In this document: positions 10,387 through 22,600 of the stretch, one piece after another
How the letters are laid out: each line of letters begins with the position of its first letter
How positions within the stretch are numbered: position 1 is the stretch's first letter
Origin: Caenorhabditis remanei
Taxonomy: Eukaryota; Nematoda; Chromadorea; Rhabditida; Rhabditidae
Reading direction: 5' to 3'
Assembly (NCBI RefSeq): GCF_010183535.1
Contig: NC_071332.1
Location: 5,456,001-5,520,000 of the forward strand
Length of the DNA stretch: 64,000 bases
Translations under genes and position numbers: made by a program
Notes under the pieces: model-generated
What the model saw: only the letters and a program-made list of their open reading frames with translations
The model's database searches: none
What the model was told of the DNA's origin: nothing

Positions 10387-11360
10387 TCATTTGCTTCCTG
10401 TGGGTTCCGCAGATTTGGGGTTGGATTTGGATTTGGATTTGGACTTGGTGGGGGTTTCTGTAGCCGGGCTCTTACTCTTTTCCAGTGACTTCGTCCCCGC
10501 TTCCAAACTCTTCTTCGTTTTATTTTTCTCATTTTTCTTCTCGGTTGTCTTCTTATCATTCTTCCCTACTGATTTCCGATGACAAAATAAATGAATGGTG
10601 AGGCCCACGCATACAATACACAAGAGAGCAAAAACACCCATCGCAATGATTGCCGGTAGTTTGAAATCCTCATCTGAAGATTCTTTGGTTGTTCGAACTT
10701 CTAAGAACTGCTTGGAACACTTCTCCGTCCTCTGATGAGTAGAACGGGAGATGTGTTCTAGGAACATCCAATCGTGGAACCTGAAAATTATGTGAATGCA
10801 TATTATTTTTTAAATGATTTTATTTTAACTTACGACTGAGAACTACTGCTTCCTTCCGATGAAAAGTGATCGTCCTCGAAGACTACGTCAACCTGAAAAC
10901 TGATAATTCTTGAAAACTTCTGTTCAGATATTCTTACCGGATCTCCTTTCAAATATTTCAAACCACCGAAGTTAAATCTCTTCAACTTTCGATTTTTCCG
11001 GAATATAATTGCAGGACCCTCTTTATTCGATATCTTCGTCACATTTTTCAAATAGTCGAAACTTTCGGTATTAGTTTCGATAACTTCAACGCCGTGTTCA
11101 ATAATAGAGATCGTTTCTGTTTTTTTCTTTATCAGTGCTTCTGAAACATAGAAGATGTTCTGTAACATGAACTGTGATCTCTCACCATCTTTCAAATCTC
11201 TGAAAATCAACGGAGCTTCGTTGATTATAGTACATCCATCTTCTAGTTCTTTCACCTCCGTTCCTCGACAAGTCTTCTCATCCGCTTCGACAGTCAATGG
11301 AGACATGAGAAGGAGAGAAATGAGAGCTACGACATGGTTCCAGTGCATATTGAAATACAA
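10387..11360 (-). CDS. Signal-peptide, receptor-L-domain-like, single-pass membrane protein
   Basis: Exons 11360-10938, 10892-10834 and 10780-10387 give 291 aa. A signal peptide is present (hydrophobic HVVALISLLLMSPLTVEA; an internal Met at 11348 is an equally good start). The ectodomain of about 130 residues has the rhythm of a nematode receptor L domain: CTIINEAPLIF, YLKNVTKI, then IIFRKNRKLKRFNFGGLKYL. It is followed by a Ser-rich linker, one transmembrane helix (PAIIAMGVFALLCIVCVGLTI), and a Lys/Ser-rich cytoplasmic tail with KSKSKS repeats. Only one L-domain is present and no kinase, as in many C. elegans L-domain expansion genes. Intron 1 is 45 nt, a multiple of three with no stop, so retaining it would add 15 residues. 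The family call is by pattern and moderately sure. Confidence 0.65.
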
Positions 11361-11639
11361 CTACCAACTTTCGTTTGTTTCTATGGAAAATAGAAGAATA
11401 ACTTTGAGAAATGTCATTACCACGTATGACATTCTCAGGGGTCATTTGTAAAACACGTTATAATTTTTTTCAATATGAAATGTATTCTTTTCTCGTGATT
11501 TGAAAGAATGTTGTTCTAACAGATACCTGAAAATAACAATAGCTTATCTAATAAAACATAGAATAAGTCATGTAAGAGATTTTAAGAAACGCAACGAAAA
11601 GAGCTTCTGATTAACCTGATACTAGAAGTAAAAACTGTG

Positions 11640-12961
11640 GATAGGGATGTTAAAAATGCGTTTTACGGTAACCTTCGCCTTTTTCATTTCCGCCGACGGC
11701 GATATTTGCCGCTTCAATTTCAGGCGAAGGCGGCCTTCGCCTTTTTCATTTCCGGCGACGGCGATATTTGCCGCTTCAATTTCAGGCGAAGGCGCCACAG
11801 TCCTTCAAAGTGATAATCCGCGACAGAGCGCGATTGCGACGATCGCTGGCGCGATTCTCGTTTTTCAGCTTAAAACCGATTATACACCGATTTCTCGAAA
11901 TTTCAGCATTTTCGCTGGTTCAAAAGAAGTAACAAATGTTCTGCGGACAAAAATACATCGTTTAAGTGTAACCTTCTCTCACATTGTCGAAAAATAAAAA
12001 AGTTGAAAGACTTTAAAGAAAATCAACTGAAAAAACCATTTTTTGCCACTTTCAGAAGAAATACGAAAAAATTGAGTGATTTCATTTGTTCTCGTTTAGT
12101 AACATTTATGAAGATGACTGTTGCGAACATTTTAAGCCTAAATACGTGTTATAATATTCAGAACTGGAATTATTGAATCAATTTTTAAGTTAAACTTTTT
12201 TCCAAAAATTCTGTTTTTTGTTAATTTTTCGGTCTAGAAGTACTTGAAAGGATTCAAAATAGCATAACAACAACTGAAAATACTTAATTAGCAGGAGAAA
12301 TGCACTTTTTATTGAAAATTCGAGAGTTTTTTGTTTCTCAGAAAAAAAATAAAACTGACTTTTTGGCGTTGAAAAGCGGTATATCATGGTTTGATGGGCA
12401 CCTATTCACTTCTACGCCTTTTTTTTCGACGAATTCACTCGTTTTATCATAGAACTCGGTAATTTTGCTCGCAAGCTCAATTAATTGAATTTCGGGTTAC
12501 TGTAGAATTTAAAGGGAGGCGACACAAATCTTTAAAAAACGGGAAGCGCGCCAGCTATGTCTGTTGTGCGCATTATCACTTTGAATGACTGTGAGGCGGC
12601 CTTCGCCTTTTTCATTTCCGCCGACGGCGATATTTGCCGCTTCAATTTCAGGCGAAGGCGGCCTTCGCCTTTTTCATTTCCGGCGAAGGCCGCCTTCGCC
12701 TGTTTTTAAAACGCAAATTTTTGACGCGTTTCATTTCCCAGTGGTAAAAAATGCTGTTTTTTTCTAAATTTTGTGTAGAAATTAATTTCAAAAAGCGTAA
12801 AAAATGCTTGCCGAAAAATGAAAAGCGGTAATGAAAACCTGCGAAAAAAAAACTAAACAGGCGAAAATCGCCTGTCTTGGAAATGAATACGGTATTTTTC
12901 GAATTATTGTAAAATGAAGCAGGCGCAGCGTGAAGGCGAAGGCCGCCCGCAACATTCCTAT
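11640..12961. mobile_element. GC-rich TIR element, copy 2, interrupted by another transposon
   Basis: It begins TAGGGATGTTAAAAATGCG and ends GCCCGCAACATTCCTA, like copy 1. Removing the nested element at 11796-12593 leaves about 520 bp that align with the two ends of copy 1. The orientation is the same as copy 1, so the two copies directly flank the L-domain-like gene. Confidence 0.7.
11796..12593. mobile_element. Nested TIR transposon (about 800 bp, non-autonomous)
   Basis: The terminal inverted repeats CACAGTCCTTCAAAGTGATAAT (left) and its counterpart ATTATCACTTTGAATGACTGTG (right) agree at nearly all positions. CTGGCGCG also recurs inverted inside the ends. The interior is AT-rich with no transposase-like frame. 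The insertion is younger than the GC-rich element it splits. Confidence 0.75.
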
Positions 12962-13258
12962 TTTAAAACAATCACTTCCAAATGCAAGAAAAATCCGCAA
13001 ACCTCCACGTGAACTTGGCACTGTTTTTCCTTTTGCTGATAAAATCTGCAGTTCCTACATAAAAAGAGCCGATTACTTCACTCTGTCGTTATTCCCACTC
13101 GAATTAAAACCATGATTCCGCTACACGAGGACTCTTCTAAATTGAACACGATTCAGAGTGAAAGTGAGTTTGAATTTCTGAATTTTTCAGAACAATTCAG
13201 AATTTGAAATTGAGTTTTTCAGTTTGAAATCTCTTCTTCTTCGTGTAACAATAATTTT
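12962..13258. other. Spacer, no gene seen
   Basis: Short AT-rich spacer between two repeat blocks. Confidence 0.4.
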
Positions 13259-15243
13259 CGGGCAAATACTCATTGACTACGGTACTCATTGCCTACGGTT
13301 ACTCATTGACTACGCTGTCTCATTGCCTACTCATACTCATTGCCTACGGTCAGCTCATTGACTACGCTTAGCTCATTGCCTATATATACTCATTGCCTAC
13401 GCTTGGCTCTTTGCCTACTCTTAATCATTGCCTACGGTCAGCTCATTGACTACGCTTGGCTCATTGCCTATATATACTCATTGCCTACGGTCAGCTCATT
13501 GACTACTCTTAATCATTGCCTACGATCGGCTCATTGACTCCCTTTTTTTTTACTTTATAGCAGAGATTCTGGAACTGGTAATTGGCGAATACCTACACGA
13601 GCCCAAGGAGCGTTTCATGAAAGTTTGCAATAACAATAAGGAGTACGCAATTTAGAAACTGATACCAATATCCTGAAGGTCAACTCTCAATGCAGATGTT
13701 TGATGGCGTAGGTTTCTGTATAAGTTAATTCATTGTGGACCCAACTTCCATTTAGGGAGCTGCGTGATTCAGGGTTTTTGGATAAGATAATACACAGCTG
13801 TAAAGCCTAGAATTATTATTATTTCTGGCTATGATCAATCGCTTCCTATTCGCAACAACTTTAACTAAATCATTTGTCTAAAATCAGGACACAATCTAGA
13901 AAAATCTGAATTAGGTAGTTAAATCAACTTCAATGAGTTCTGACAAGAGAAGGTCCCCGAGTGTACCCCCCGGATTCGGCTTTTCTTTTTAAATTAAGCT
14001 CGAACCTATACGATCTGAATGGGTAATTATAGAGTTTACATACGAAACTATAGGGTTCAAATATGAAATAATATAACCAAGGAATAATTTAGGTATTGGC
14101 TATTTATCAAATATAGGAAAGTAGATAAATGTAGTAGTAAATGAGTTATCCAAAGAATTGCTTCGAGACATTGGACTTGATCTACCCTATCATAATCCCA
14201 CTGAAGTACCCATTATCAGAGCTCCGAAAATTACGCACTGGTTCAACTTATTCTATGATCAGGACCCTTCTTCGACTACTTTAGATTATACTTCACAATC
14301 TTGGAAAACACATGCTTTTATGTCCCAACAACAAATCTCAAATTAACCAGAAACCTATATATGAAGTTTAGGTATTCGCCAATTACCAGTTCCAGAATCT
14401 CTGCTATAAAGTAAAAAAAAAGGGAGTCAATGAGCCGATCGTATTGTCGCGACAAAAAAGTTCCGACATTTTTTACCGACGCGTGTTTGCGGACATAGTG
14501 CTAAATTATTAAATTTTGCATTGAGTCCGCAAACACGCGTCGGTAAAAAATGTCGGAACTTTTTTATTTCGATAATAGGCAATGATTAAGAGTAGGCAAA
14601 GAGCCAAGCGTAGGCAATGGGGTACACTCGGGGACCTTCTCTTGTCAGAACTCATTGAAGTTGATTTAACTACCTAATTCAGATTTTTCTAGATTGTGTC
14701 CTGATTTTAGACAAATGATTTAGTTAAAGTTGTTGCGAATAGGAAGCGATTGATCATAGCCAGAAATAATAATAATTCTAGGCTTTACAGCTGTGTATTA
14801 TCTTATCCAAAAACCCTGAATCACGCAGCTCCCTAAATGGAAGTTGGGTCCACAATGAATTAACTTATACAGAAACCTACGCCATCAAACATCTGCATTG
14901 AGAGTTGACCTTCAGGATATTGGTATCAGTTTCTAAATTGCGTACTCCTTATTGTTATTGCAAACTTTCATGAAACGCTCCTTGGGCTCGTGTAGGTATT
15001 CGCCAATTACCAGTTTCAGAATCTCTGCTATAAAGTAAAAAAAAAGGGAGTCAATGAGCCGATCGTAGGCAATGATTAAGAGTAGTCAATGAGCTGACCG
15101 TAGGCAATGAGTATATATAGGCAATGAGCCAAGCGTAGTCAATGAGCTGACCGTAGGCAATGAGTATGAGTAGGCAATGAGACAGCGTAGTCAATGAGTA
15201 ACCGTAGGCAATGAGTACCGTAGTCAATGAGTATTTGCCTAAT
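13259..15243. repeat. 2-kb palindrome with minisatellite arms
   Basis: The left arm (13259-13965) and right arm (14615-15243) are near-perfect inverted copies. The outer parts are arrays of CTCATTGCCTACGG/CTCATTGACTACGC units (13265-13540; inverted 15050-15240). The inner parts are about 400 bp of unique sequence that includes GCGAATACCTACACGAGCCC on the left and its complement at about 14995. The extreme ends are GGGCAAATACTCATT and AATGAGTATTTGCCT. A partial third piece of the inner arm (14365-14440) adjoins a small palindromic insert (14436-14578). The central part holds one short frame (14158-14346) with no recognisable product. A related end, AAATGAGTATTTGCCTG, occurs at about 28270. Confidence 0.85.
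14436..14578. mobile_element. Palindromic MITE, family 'GTTCCGACATTTTTTACCGACGCG'
   Basis: Near-perfect inverted arms: AAAAAAGTTCCGACATTTTT with ACCGACGCGTGTTTGCGGAC, answered by the complementary sequence. It interrupts the third partial arm copy inside the large palindrome. A second, longer member is at 41141-41563. Confidence 0.85.
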
Positions 15244-15763
15244 TTTCGTCATCTTCTGCATTTCTTCAATATTTTCACATTATCGCGGTTGTGTGCAACG
15301 AGGAACTACGTGGATTATACAGCAAAGGACATATAGATTTATCCAAATTTCTTCGATTTCCAATAAAGAAAGATAAACAAATTTTTTGTTTTTATTTTAG
15401 GCTTCGTTATAGATGTGATTGTTCTATGTTCTAATAAAGACGTAACCATCGACAATATTTTACAAGGTATTAGCGCTGCGCGGTGTTTGCAACTGCGCTC
15501 CACCGTAATCATCTTGAAGATTCATATTTTCTCTACATCTCCTAATTTACCACGCTATTTCTCTCTATTTCGGTGGAGCGAGGTAAACTGAAACTCGAAA
15601 TTGTTAACAACATAGAATTTTCAATCGAGAATCATGGCGACTCTCCACTTGTTAACCGAAAAAATAGTGGAAGTGGAACTATTTCCTTTTGATCCATTTT
15701 CTGTTTTTCCATTCAATTTGCCACATTTCAACATCTGAACAACAGCAATTTTGATAGGTTGAG
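15244..15763. other. Spacer containing a MITE copy
   Basis: An AT-rich spacer with a copy of the GCGCTCCACCG palindrome at about 15466-15586 (CAACTGCGCTCCACCGTAAT and its inverted half). The region 15621-15763 holds the out-of-frame remainder of the adjacent chemoreceptor's last exon. Confidence 0.5.
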
Positions 15764-16785
15764 TCAAAACAATAGTTTGGCAATGACTGAACAGTTATAT
15801 TACTGATAATAAGTAGTAAGAAACCTCACTTTCGCTTCGAACTCCAACAAATGCGGCAACTATAAACATAGCGTTTGGTATACCTAACATTATACAATGG
15901 ATTGCTGTCTGGAAGTTGAGATTTTGAATGAAAAAATTTGAAGCTGTTACTTGAACGGTTAAGCTGAACAATAACATTTTCTGCGTTCTCACAACAGTCG
16001 CTGATAAATGAGAATTCTTCTTCAAGTTTTTTCGTAGATAGATTGTAGTTGCAAATGTGGAAGTTAGTGTGATAGTGACAATAATTAGCCAAATGAGCAT
16101 GTTGTAAAAAGTAATTAAATCACCGAGTGGAGCAGCCACAATCACATTAGGACATGTTATCTCGATTGCAGAATCTGGATAATTTCGCATCATATTCTGT
16201 CTGTTGGATTCTTGCTGATCCAGAGCGATGTTATAGGTACCGATATTTAGAATAAGGAAACATGTTATGGTTAGCCGGTAGATGTAAATATTAGCTCTGA
16301 GATAAGTATAGAAAACTTTCGATTTGTAGTCAATCATGCTAGCGCGGAAACGAAAGAGGAACATTTCAGAAATCGAGTATGCAGTTTCTGAAATAAATTC
16401 TTTTAAACAAAACAACTATCAGGTACTCACGATATATCATGGTTCCAATTACAAAAAATTGGAAGAGGCCTGTAAAGCCTAGTTGAGAAAAGATTCCAGT
16501 GAATCTGAGAATCGGGAGAGGTGAATGAACAACTGGGTTTAGAAACCAGGAATTGAGGATTTCGATGGAAAAATTTCTGAAAAAAAACAAACTTATTTTT
16601 CTGTTGAACAATTAGACCACTGACATCAACGTATGCCATATCAAGAACAACTTGTACTTCTCAAAATAGGAGGACTTAATTTTCAATAATGCAACGATAG
16701 CAACTGAATAGACTGGAAGGGAAACTATGAAAAAGGTATGCATAATCCAGAAGTATTCATTTCGTTCTGTCGCTGTGCAATCCAT
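15764..16785 (-). pseudogene. 7TM chemoreceptor paralogue with TM7 deletion
   Basis: Exons 16785-16631, 16576-16431, 16387-15951, 15908-15830 and 15786-15764 follow the same intron positions as the gene at 6423-7755, with intron phases preserved. The product would be 279 aa instead of about 331. The last exon aligns with the paralogue up to IAKL, then about 55 nt coding for most of TM7 are missing and the frame hits TGA (15766-15764). Beyond the stop, a shifted frame recovers LTQPIKIAVVQMLK, matching the paralogue's LTKPIKNSVILMLK. The loss is therefore a frame-changing deletion. All exons before it are clean, so inactivation is probably recent, or the shortened receptor is expressed but unlikely to fold normally. 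Confidence 0.75.
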
Positions 16786-18378
16786 TTTTCTGGTTGACTG
16801 ATCGTATGAAATTGGAATATATTATAATTATAGGTATGTTACTAGAAAAACATTCAAACATCACTTGATATTCAAGTATGATGAAACGTATCACAATATT
16901 TTTGGCATGTTTTGCTAAAGCTATAGATTAGATCATGAAACACACCACGAAGATTTTGAAAAGTGTCAGAATCCTGGCAATACTGTTTTTGTGAGCCTGT
17001 GTGTCTGTGTATACTCGTGGCCAGATGTCCTTCTCCCAAAAATTTGAAAATAATCTGAAAAAATTCTAGATTTTTCTGAACTTATGTAAAAAAAACCTGG
17101 AAAAACAGCGAAAGGACATTTTCTGTCGATCTGTCTATCTAGATGTCCAAGGGTTCTGTCTGTCCGTCGGTTGGTCCGAATGTCCCCTGCTTCCCCAGAA
17201 TTGACAGAATCCGTGTTTTCGATGTGTCCATCAGAATTGTGCGGAAGCAATTTTTTCAAAACGGAAGTCAAAAGTCGGAAGTCGGAAGTTAATTTTTTCG
17301 CAAAAAATTTAAAACTTCATGAAAAAGATTATAAAATTCGCGAATGTATTTTTGCGAAGTGTATTCTTCCTAAATTCCGCAGTTATGGAATAACGGAAGT
17401 CGGAAGTAAACTTTCTTGTCTGGAAGTCGGAAGTCAGAAGTCGGAATTCCGCACAACTCTGGTGTCCATACCATGTCTGAAAGCACGAACATTCGTTCGA
17501 GATCTTCTCTAACCTGTCCCCCCTCATGCTTACGTGATTTTCTGAAAGTTTTCGGACAGTTTTCTTTTTGCAGACACCCTTTTGTTTTTCACATATCTCA
17601 CTGAACCCCTCGTCGCCCCTATGTCGTATCAAAAGTTATGCAATCTAACACCATCACACGCCTTTCTTTCATTTTCTTTTCAATTCGATAAGTCTGATTT
17701 CTCGTGGCCAGGGGACCAGTGATTTATCACCAACTGATATTGTGAGAGAAGTTGAAAATGAGGCGACGAAAGAGAAGAAGACGTCGACTATTATCATCAC
17801 GTTGCTGCAAGACACACGGTCAGGGCGAAGTACAACTTGTTCCGCCCTTCACTTTTCAACTGTAGCCCCCTCCCTATGTCTCATATTTGGGCAACTATGA
17901 CACCACTGTTCGATGTAAACAGGAAGCTATGATTCCACGTGGGGAGTGGGGTTCAGTGACGTCATCAGCTTTTGAGTTCGTCTGATTCGTGACGGCGTCA
18001 TTGGTCTCACGGAGAGACGGCATCGTAAATTCTAGTGTGATGTAGTTGCATAGAGCAAAGATGAGTACAATCCGAATACAATCTGTACCCGGAACGGAGG
18101 TTCATCAAGATTACTGTACGGGTGCACGTGTACTGTATCTTGTCATTGAGTGAGACGTTCGTTCTGATGTTCGATTGTCTAAGACATCAAATAAATTGTT
18201 TTTCTAAGATCAAACACCTGTTTTCTTTTTTCATATACATGAAACTTTTGTGAGACGAAATAAACAAGTAGTTTTGTCTGTTTTTAGGTACATCAAGATG
18301 ATTTATTTTTAAAGATTCTTAGAAAGTGATCGTCACATCTTGTCCGACAAGGAGAAGATCATAGAATGCCAAGGTTTG

Positions 18379-18710
18379 TCAAGGGAAGGTCACCGAGTTG
18401 AAATGGAGTTATGGAAAAAAAATATATCATTGGAAAGCTGAGAAAACGCTGATTTCAAATATATATTCAATTTTTGCCCTTGAGTTCAGGTATTGGAGAA
18501 AACAAGGTCAAAGTTCGCACCAATGAACTTTTCGCCTATTAAAGAGGTAAAAATTTGCCATTTTCCGAACTTTGACCTTGTTTTACACCAATACCAGGAC
18601 TCGAGGGCAAAAATTGAATATATATTTGAAATCGGCGTTATTTCAGCTTTCCAATGATATATGACATATTCCATATCTTCACACTGACTCCATTGACCTT
18701 CCCTAGTGAG
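18379..18710. mobile_element. Palindromic MITE, CTAGGGAA family
   Basis: The ends CAAGGGAAGGTCACCGAG and GACCTTCCCTAGTGAG pair with the inner arms (ATTGGAAAGCTGAGAAAACG and its inverse). It is absent from the corresponding place near 1620-1750, where unrelated sequence is found. Confidence 0.8.
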
Positions 18711-19684
18711 TGACGATCCATTCGGGAAGATTTCCTGTGAACCAAACTGCTCGAAACATGGAATTCAATTACAGAAAGATATGTATGTTGCAAGTAAACA
18801 TCATCCTCAGTTTTCCAGAACTCCAGCATTTTTGGGATATGCAAATAGTCTCCTACACGTTGAGCCAAAATAGAGGAGGCGAAGAACGCAACCAATCATC
18901 AATGTTAAACCGACTAGACTATAACCCAACCTACAGTAACCCAACAAAATCAATTCATCAGAGAAACCATAAATTAGGACATCGAACCACTGTTTTATTG
19001 CAGCATCGGTAGACTCTATCTTTTGCAGGAAAGTGATGTTTGTAGTGTCCATTGGATCAACTCTCGAATGTTTCATTTTTCCACGTAAGGACCAAAATGA
19101 GAACCTGGAGAACAAGTTGGAACACCTGTAGTTTTTATATGTTTTTATATGTTTTTTCTCTCTTTGTTTCCATATCTTCAGCCACATGTCCATGTCAACG
19201 ACGTCGTCAATGAAGAGACGACGACATCAGAATATTTATGATCATCATCATCATCTCTCCTGTGATTGGAGACAGAGAGGAGGTCGACTTGTTCGATATT
19301 ATCATCGACGAATAGGCAAGGAAGAAGGGGGCTAACTAACCAAAAACGACGATCTCTATGCCGTCGTCTCTTCTTCTCTCTTCAAGAAAGAGACAACGTT
19401 GATAACAGTAGGAGGTGGGAGGGGTGGGAGGAAGAAGTATCAGTAGAATAGGCGTGTCATGAATTCAAAAAAGGCAAACGAGACGTCACAGGGCAATCTG
19501 GCGCTCACCGAACCCATCTCTTCTCGTCGTTTTATCCCGCAATGTGTTTATAACACAGAGCTCTTATTCACATTTTGTCGAAAGTTTCAAGTCTCGTTGA
19601 CTTGTCTCATCCTAGTGAAAAAACGGTTTGATTCTGGATATTCTCTGTGCTTTTATTCAGCTTGATATTGATTTTCTGTGAAGA

Positions 19685-22600
19685 ATGAGTACTCTCATTG
19701 ACTTGTTTGCCGGCTCTCTTGGAGGTTTGTTTTTCAAAAAGTGATTCGGGATCAGTCATCATGTTAGGCACAGACTGAATATGTACAGTACTGGCCATAA
19801 AGAATGTGACGCTTGCAGTTTTTAGATGAAAATGGTCAAATTTGTGAGTCTGAGACGGCCTCCCTAATGGTATCACAATATAGATTGTTTATGGAGTGTA
19901 TAGATCACAAGTAGAGATATATTTTTGTAGTTGACAACTTTTTTGTAGGGGCACATCCTGAGAAGTTATCAATTGTCAAAATACGTTTTTGGCCCTTTTT
20001 CAGATCTAAAAGGAGAGACTTTTGAGCTGTTTACATTGACAGCTTGTAACTTCTTAGGACGTGCTCGTACAAAAAAATGGTCAACTACAAAAATGGAGCT
20101 CTACTCTTAATTTGTATGATTCATTAAAAATCTATTGGGTGTGACAATCAGAATTACCATGACACACTCTCAAAGATCGACAATTTCAGCTGACAACTTC
20201 AAGTGTCGCATTCTTTATGGCGTAGGTATCTTTGTGTGTGGATCTGATACACTTCTGAATTAGAGTTACTTTAAGCAGCTTTTCTGAACATGACCATTTT
20301 GCTCAGACACATCGACTAGATTTGGAGTTTTTACGATTCTGGACTTGAAGCTTTTTCTAGCTACAAAAATATTATTCTGACTTGTCCATACCAGGATGAA
20401 TCAGTCTTACACTCTTATCTCTGCGCGTGGAAATGATGGTAGATCACACTTCCGGTCCTGAATCCCCCTTCTCATCCACCTTTACTCTTTGATCTTTCTC
20501 CCAGATTTCTCAAAAACCATTCCTTTCAAAAGTTGCGACTATCGGTTCGTCGATGGTTCAAAGCTCTCAAACCGTGTCTAAATCACCTCCTACTTCTCTC
20601 TGATCAGACCATTTTTTGATATCTTTTCGCGAAAGTTCTGAGAGAAATGGGAAGTAATGAAAATTGAGATAACAGATGTTATGGGAACACATCACCACGT
20701 GATCAGACAGTTTACGATACCTCGAGACAAGATTTAGTACTTGAGGGAGATAAAGAGAGAGGGGAGAGAGGAATTTGAACTTGACACGGAACGCATTACA
20801 TGAATAATCTAAACTTTAATTCCAGGAGCAGCCGGAGTCCTTGCCGGACATCCCCTCGACACGGTGAAGGTTCGCCTTCAAACCCAACATGGACCGACTC
20901 CACAGTACCGTGGAACCTTCCACTGTTTCAAGCTGATTGTTCAGAAGGAGGGGTTCCGTGGTCTCTACAAAGGTGAGTCAGTTTTTGACAACAGTGGTTG
21001 AAATATCGACGAATCGACGACTGACTGATGCCGCTTCCTTCCTTTCCTTGTGTCGTCGACAAATCGCCACAATCCGTCGACGAAAGAAAGAAAGACAGAA
21101 AGCGCCCCGAGATGCGTTGATTATGGGTCCTATCACTGTTGTAAATCTTCTCCCCAAACACTTTATTCTTGATCTGAAGTCAAAGAGTCCCAGAGGGAGG
21201 CGACCGTAAAAATAATGATAGTCAACATAGACACGAAAAATCTGAACTAGAGACACAAAATATACAAAAAAGAAACTAGAGAATCGTTCTTCAGGAATGT
21301 CATCTCCACTCCTCTCTCTATCTGCAATCAACGCGATAGTGTTCGGAGTTCACGGTGGAACATGTAGAAAGATGGAGGACCCCAACTCGATTACATCTCA
21401 CTTTGTGGGAGGTGCCGCTGCTGGAATGGCACAGAGTGTGATCGCCGCACCAACGGAAAGGATAAAGTTGCTTCTGCAGATTCAGGATGATAAGACTAAA
21501 ACTAAGTTTAATGGTCCGATTGATGCAACGAAACAGTTGATAAAGACGCATGGATTGAAGTCGTTGACAAGGTGGGTGTCAAACTTCTAACCTTTGAAAG
21601 TATCATCTATTTTTATCATTTCAACTATTAGTTCACTCCGACCGTATCCAACACCATTCTATTAGATAATAGTCGAACAGATGATGGATTGATATCACAT
21701 GGTCAATCACCTTTGTTTTCTTTTTTGTTGCGATCCCTAAAACTTTTGATCATCGACGTCATCAGAGTTGAGCGGAATTGTTCAGCTATTTTAAGATTAT
21801 TTCCGCCTTTTGCCTAGAGGATATCAGCTTGAAAAATTTGTTCGTTTACCCGAATTTATTGATATTTTTAAAGTTTTTTTTGCAGCAAAGCTAGCAGTGT
21901 TTACCGAAAAAACAAAATTTAACCCAAATTTTAAAATTTTAAGGGCTTTTTACAACAAAGTAAGTCCAAAATCGTCTACATAAAAACGACGAAATTGTAT
22001 TCCGCTTTCCGCTTTCCGCCAAAAGTTATCCTATTTCCACCTCCCGCCATTTCAAAAATCGCATTCCGCTCAACTCTGACGTGACGTCATCTTCATATGT
22101 TCCTCATCTCAAAAAACTAAATTTTCAGAGGATTCCTTGCAACAGTAGCTCGAGATGCTCCAGCATTCGGTGTCTACTTTGCCTCGTATGAATGGATGAC
22201 GAGGACGATGTCCAAGGACGGGACACTCTCAAGTGCTCAACTCTTGTTTGCTGGTGGATCCGCTGGAATGTTGTCATGGCTCTTTAACTACCCAACTGAT
22301 ATTGTAAAGTCGAGATTTCAAGCAGATAGTTCGTACAAATCGTACATGCATTGTATTAAACAAACATATGCTGAACGAGGATACAGAGCATTCTTTGTTG
22401 GACTCAATTCTGCACTTATCAGGTTGGCTATAACAATCTATTATTCTAAAAACTTATATTTTTTCCAGAGCCTTCCCATCCAACGCAGCCACATTCTTCA
22501 CCGTCGAATGGACGTATCGTCTCCTTCTTGACTTCAATCTTCTCAGCAACGTCACTAAAGAAGCCGAGAAAATCTGTGCTGAAAGTCAACTTCTTCCGGT

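Larger units (their letters stand above)
16791..20270. repeat. Right copy of the segmental duplication
   Basis: This is the parental-looking copy. It starts six bases upstream of the chemoreceptor start codon and ends in intron 1 of the intact carrier. Relative to the left copy it carries a CTAGGGAAGG-type MITE (18379-18710) and a second MITE in the carrier intron (19783-20225), and it lacks the MITE seen at 1778-1905. Confidence 0.9.

Noticed and set aside
13265..13540. CRISPR-like regularly spaced repeat
   Set aside because: The units are contiguous 14-20 bp minisatellite copies without unique spacers, in a nematode genome, and are mirrored in the opposite arm.
14158..14346. 62-codon frame inside the large palindrome
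   Set aside because: No recognised motif, no splice context, and in repeat DNA. Not listed as a gene.
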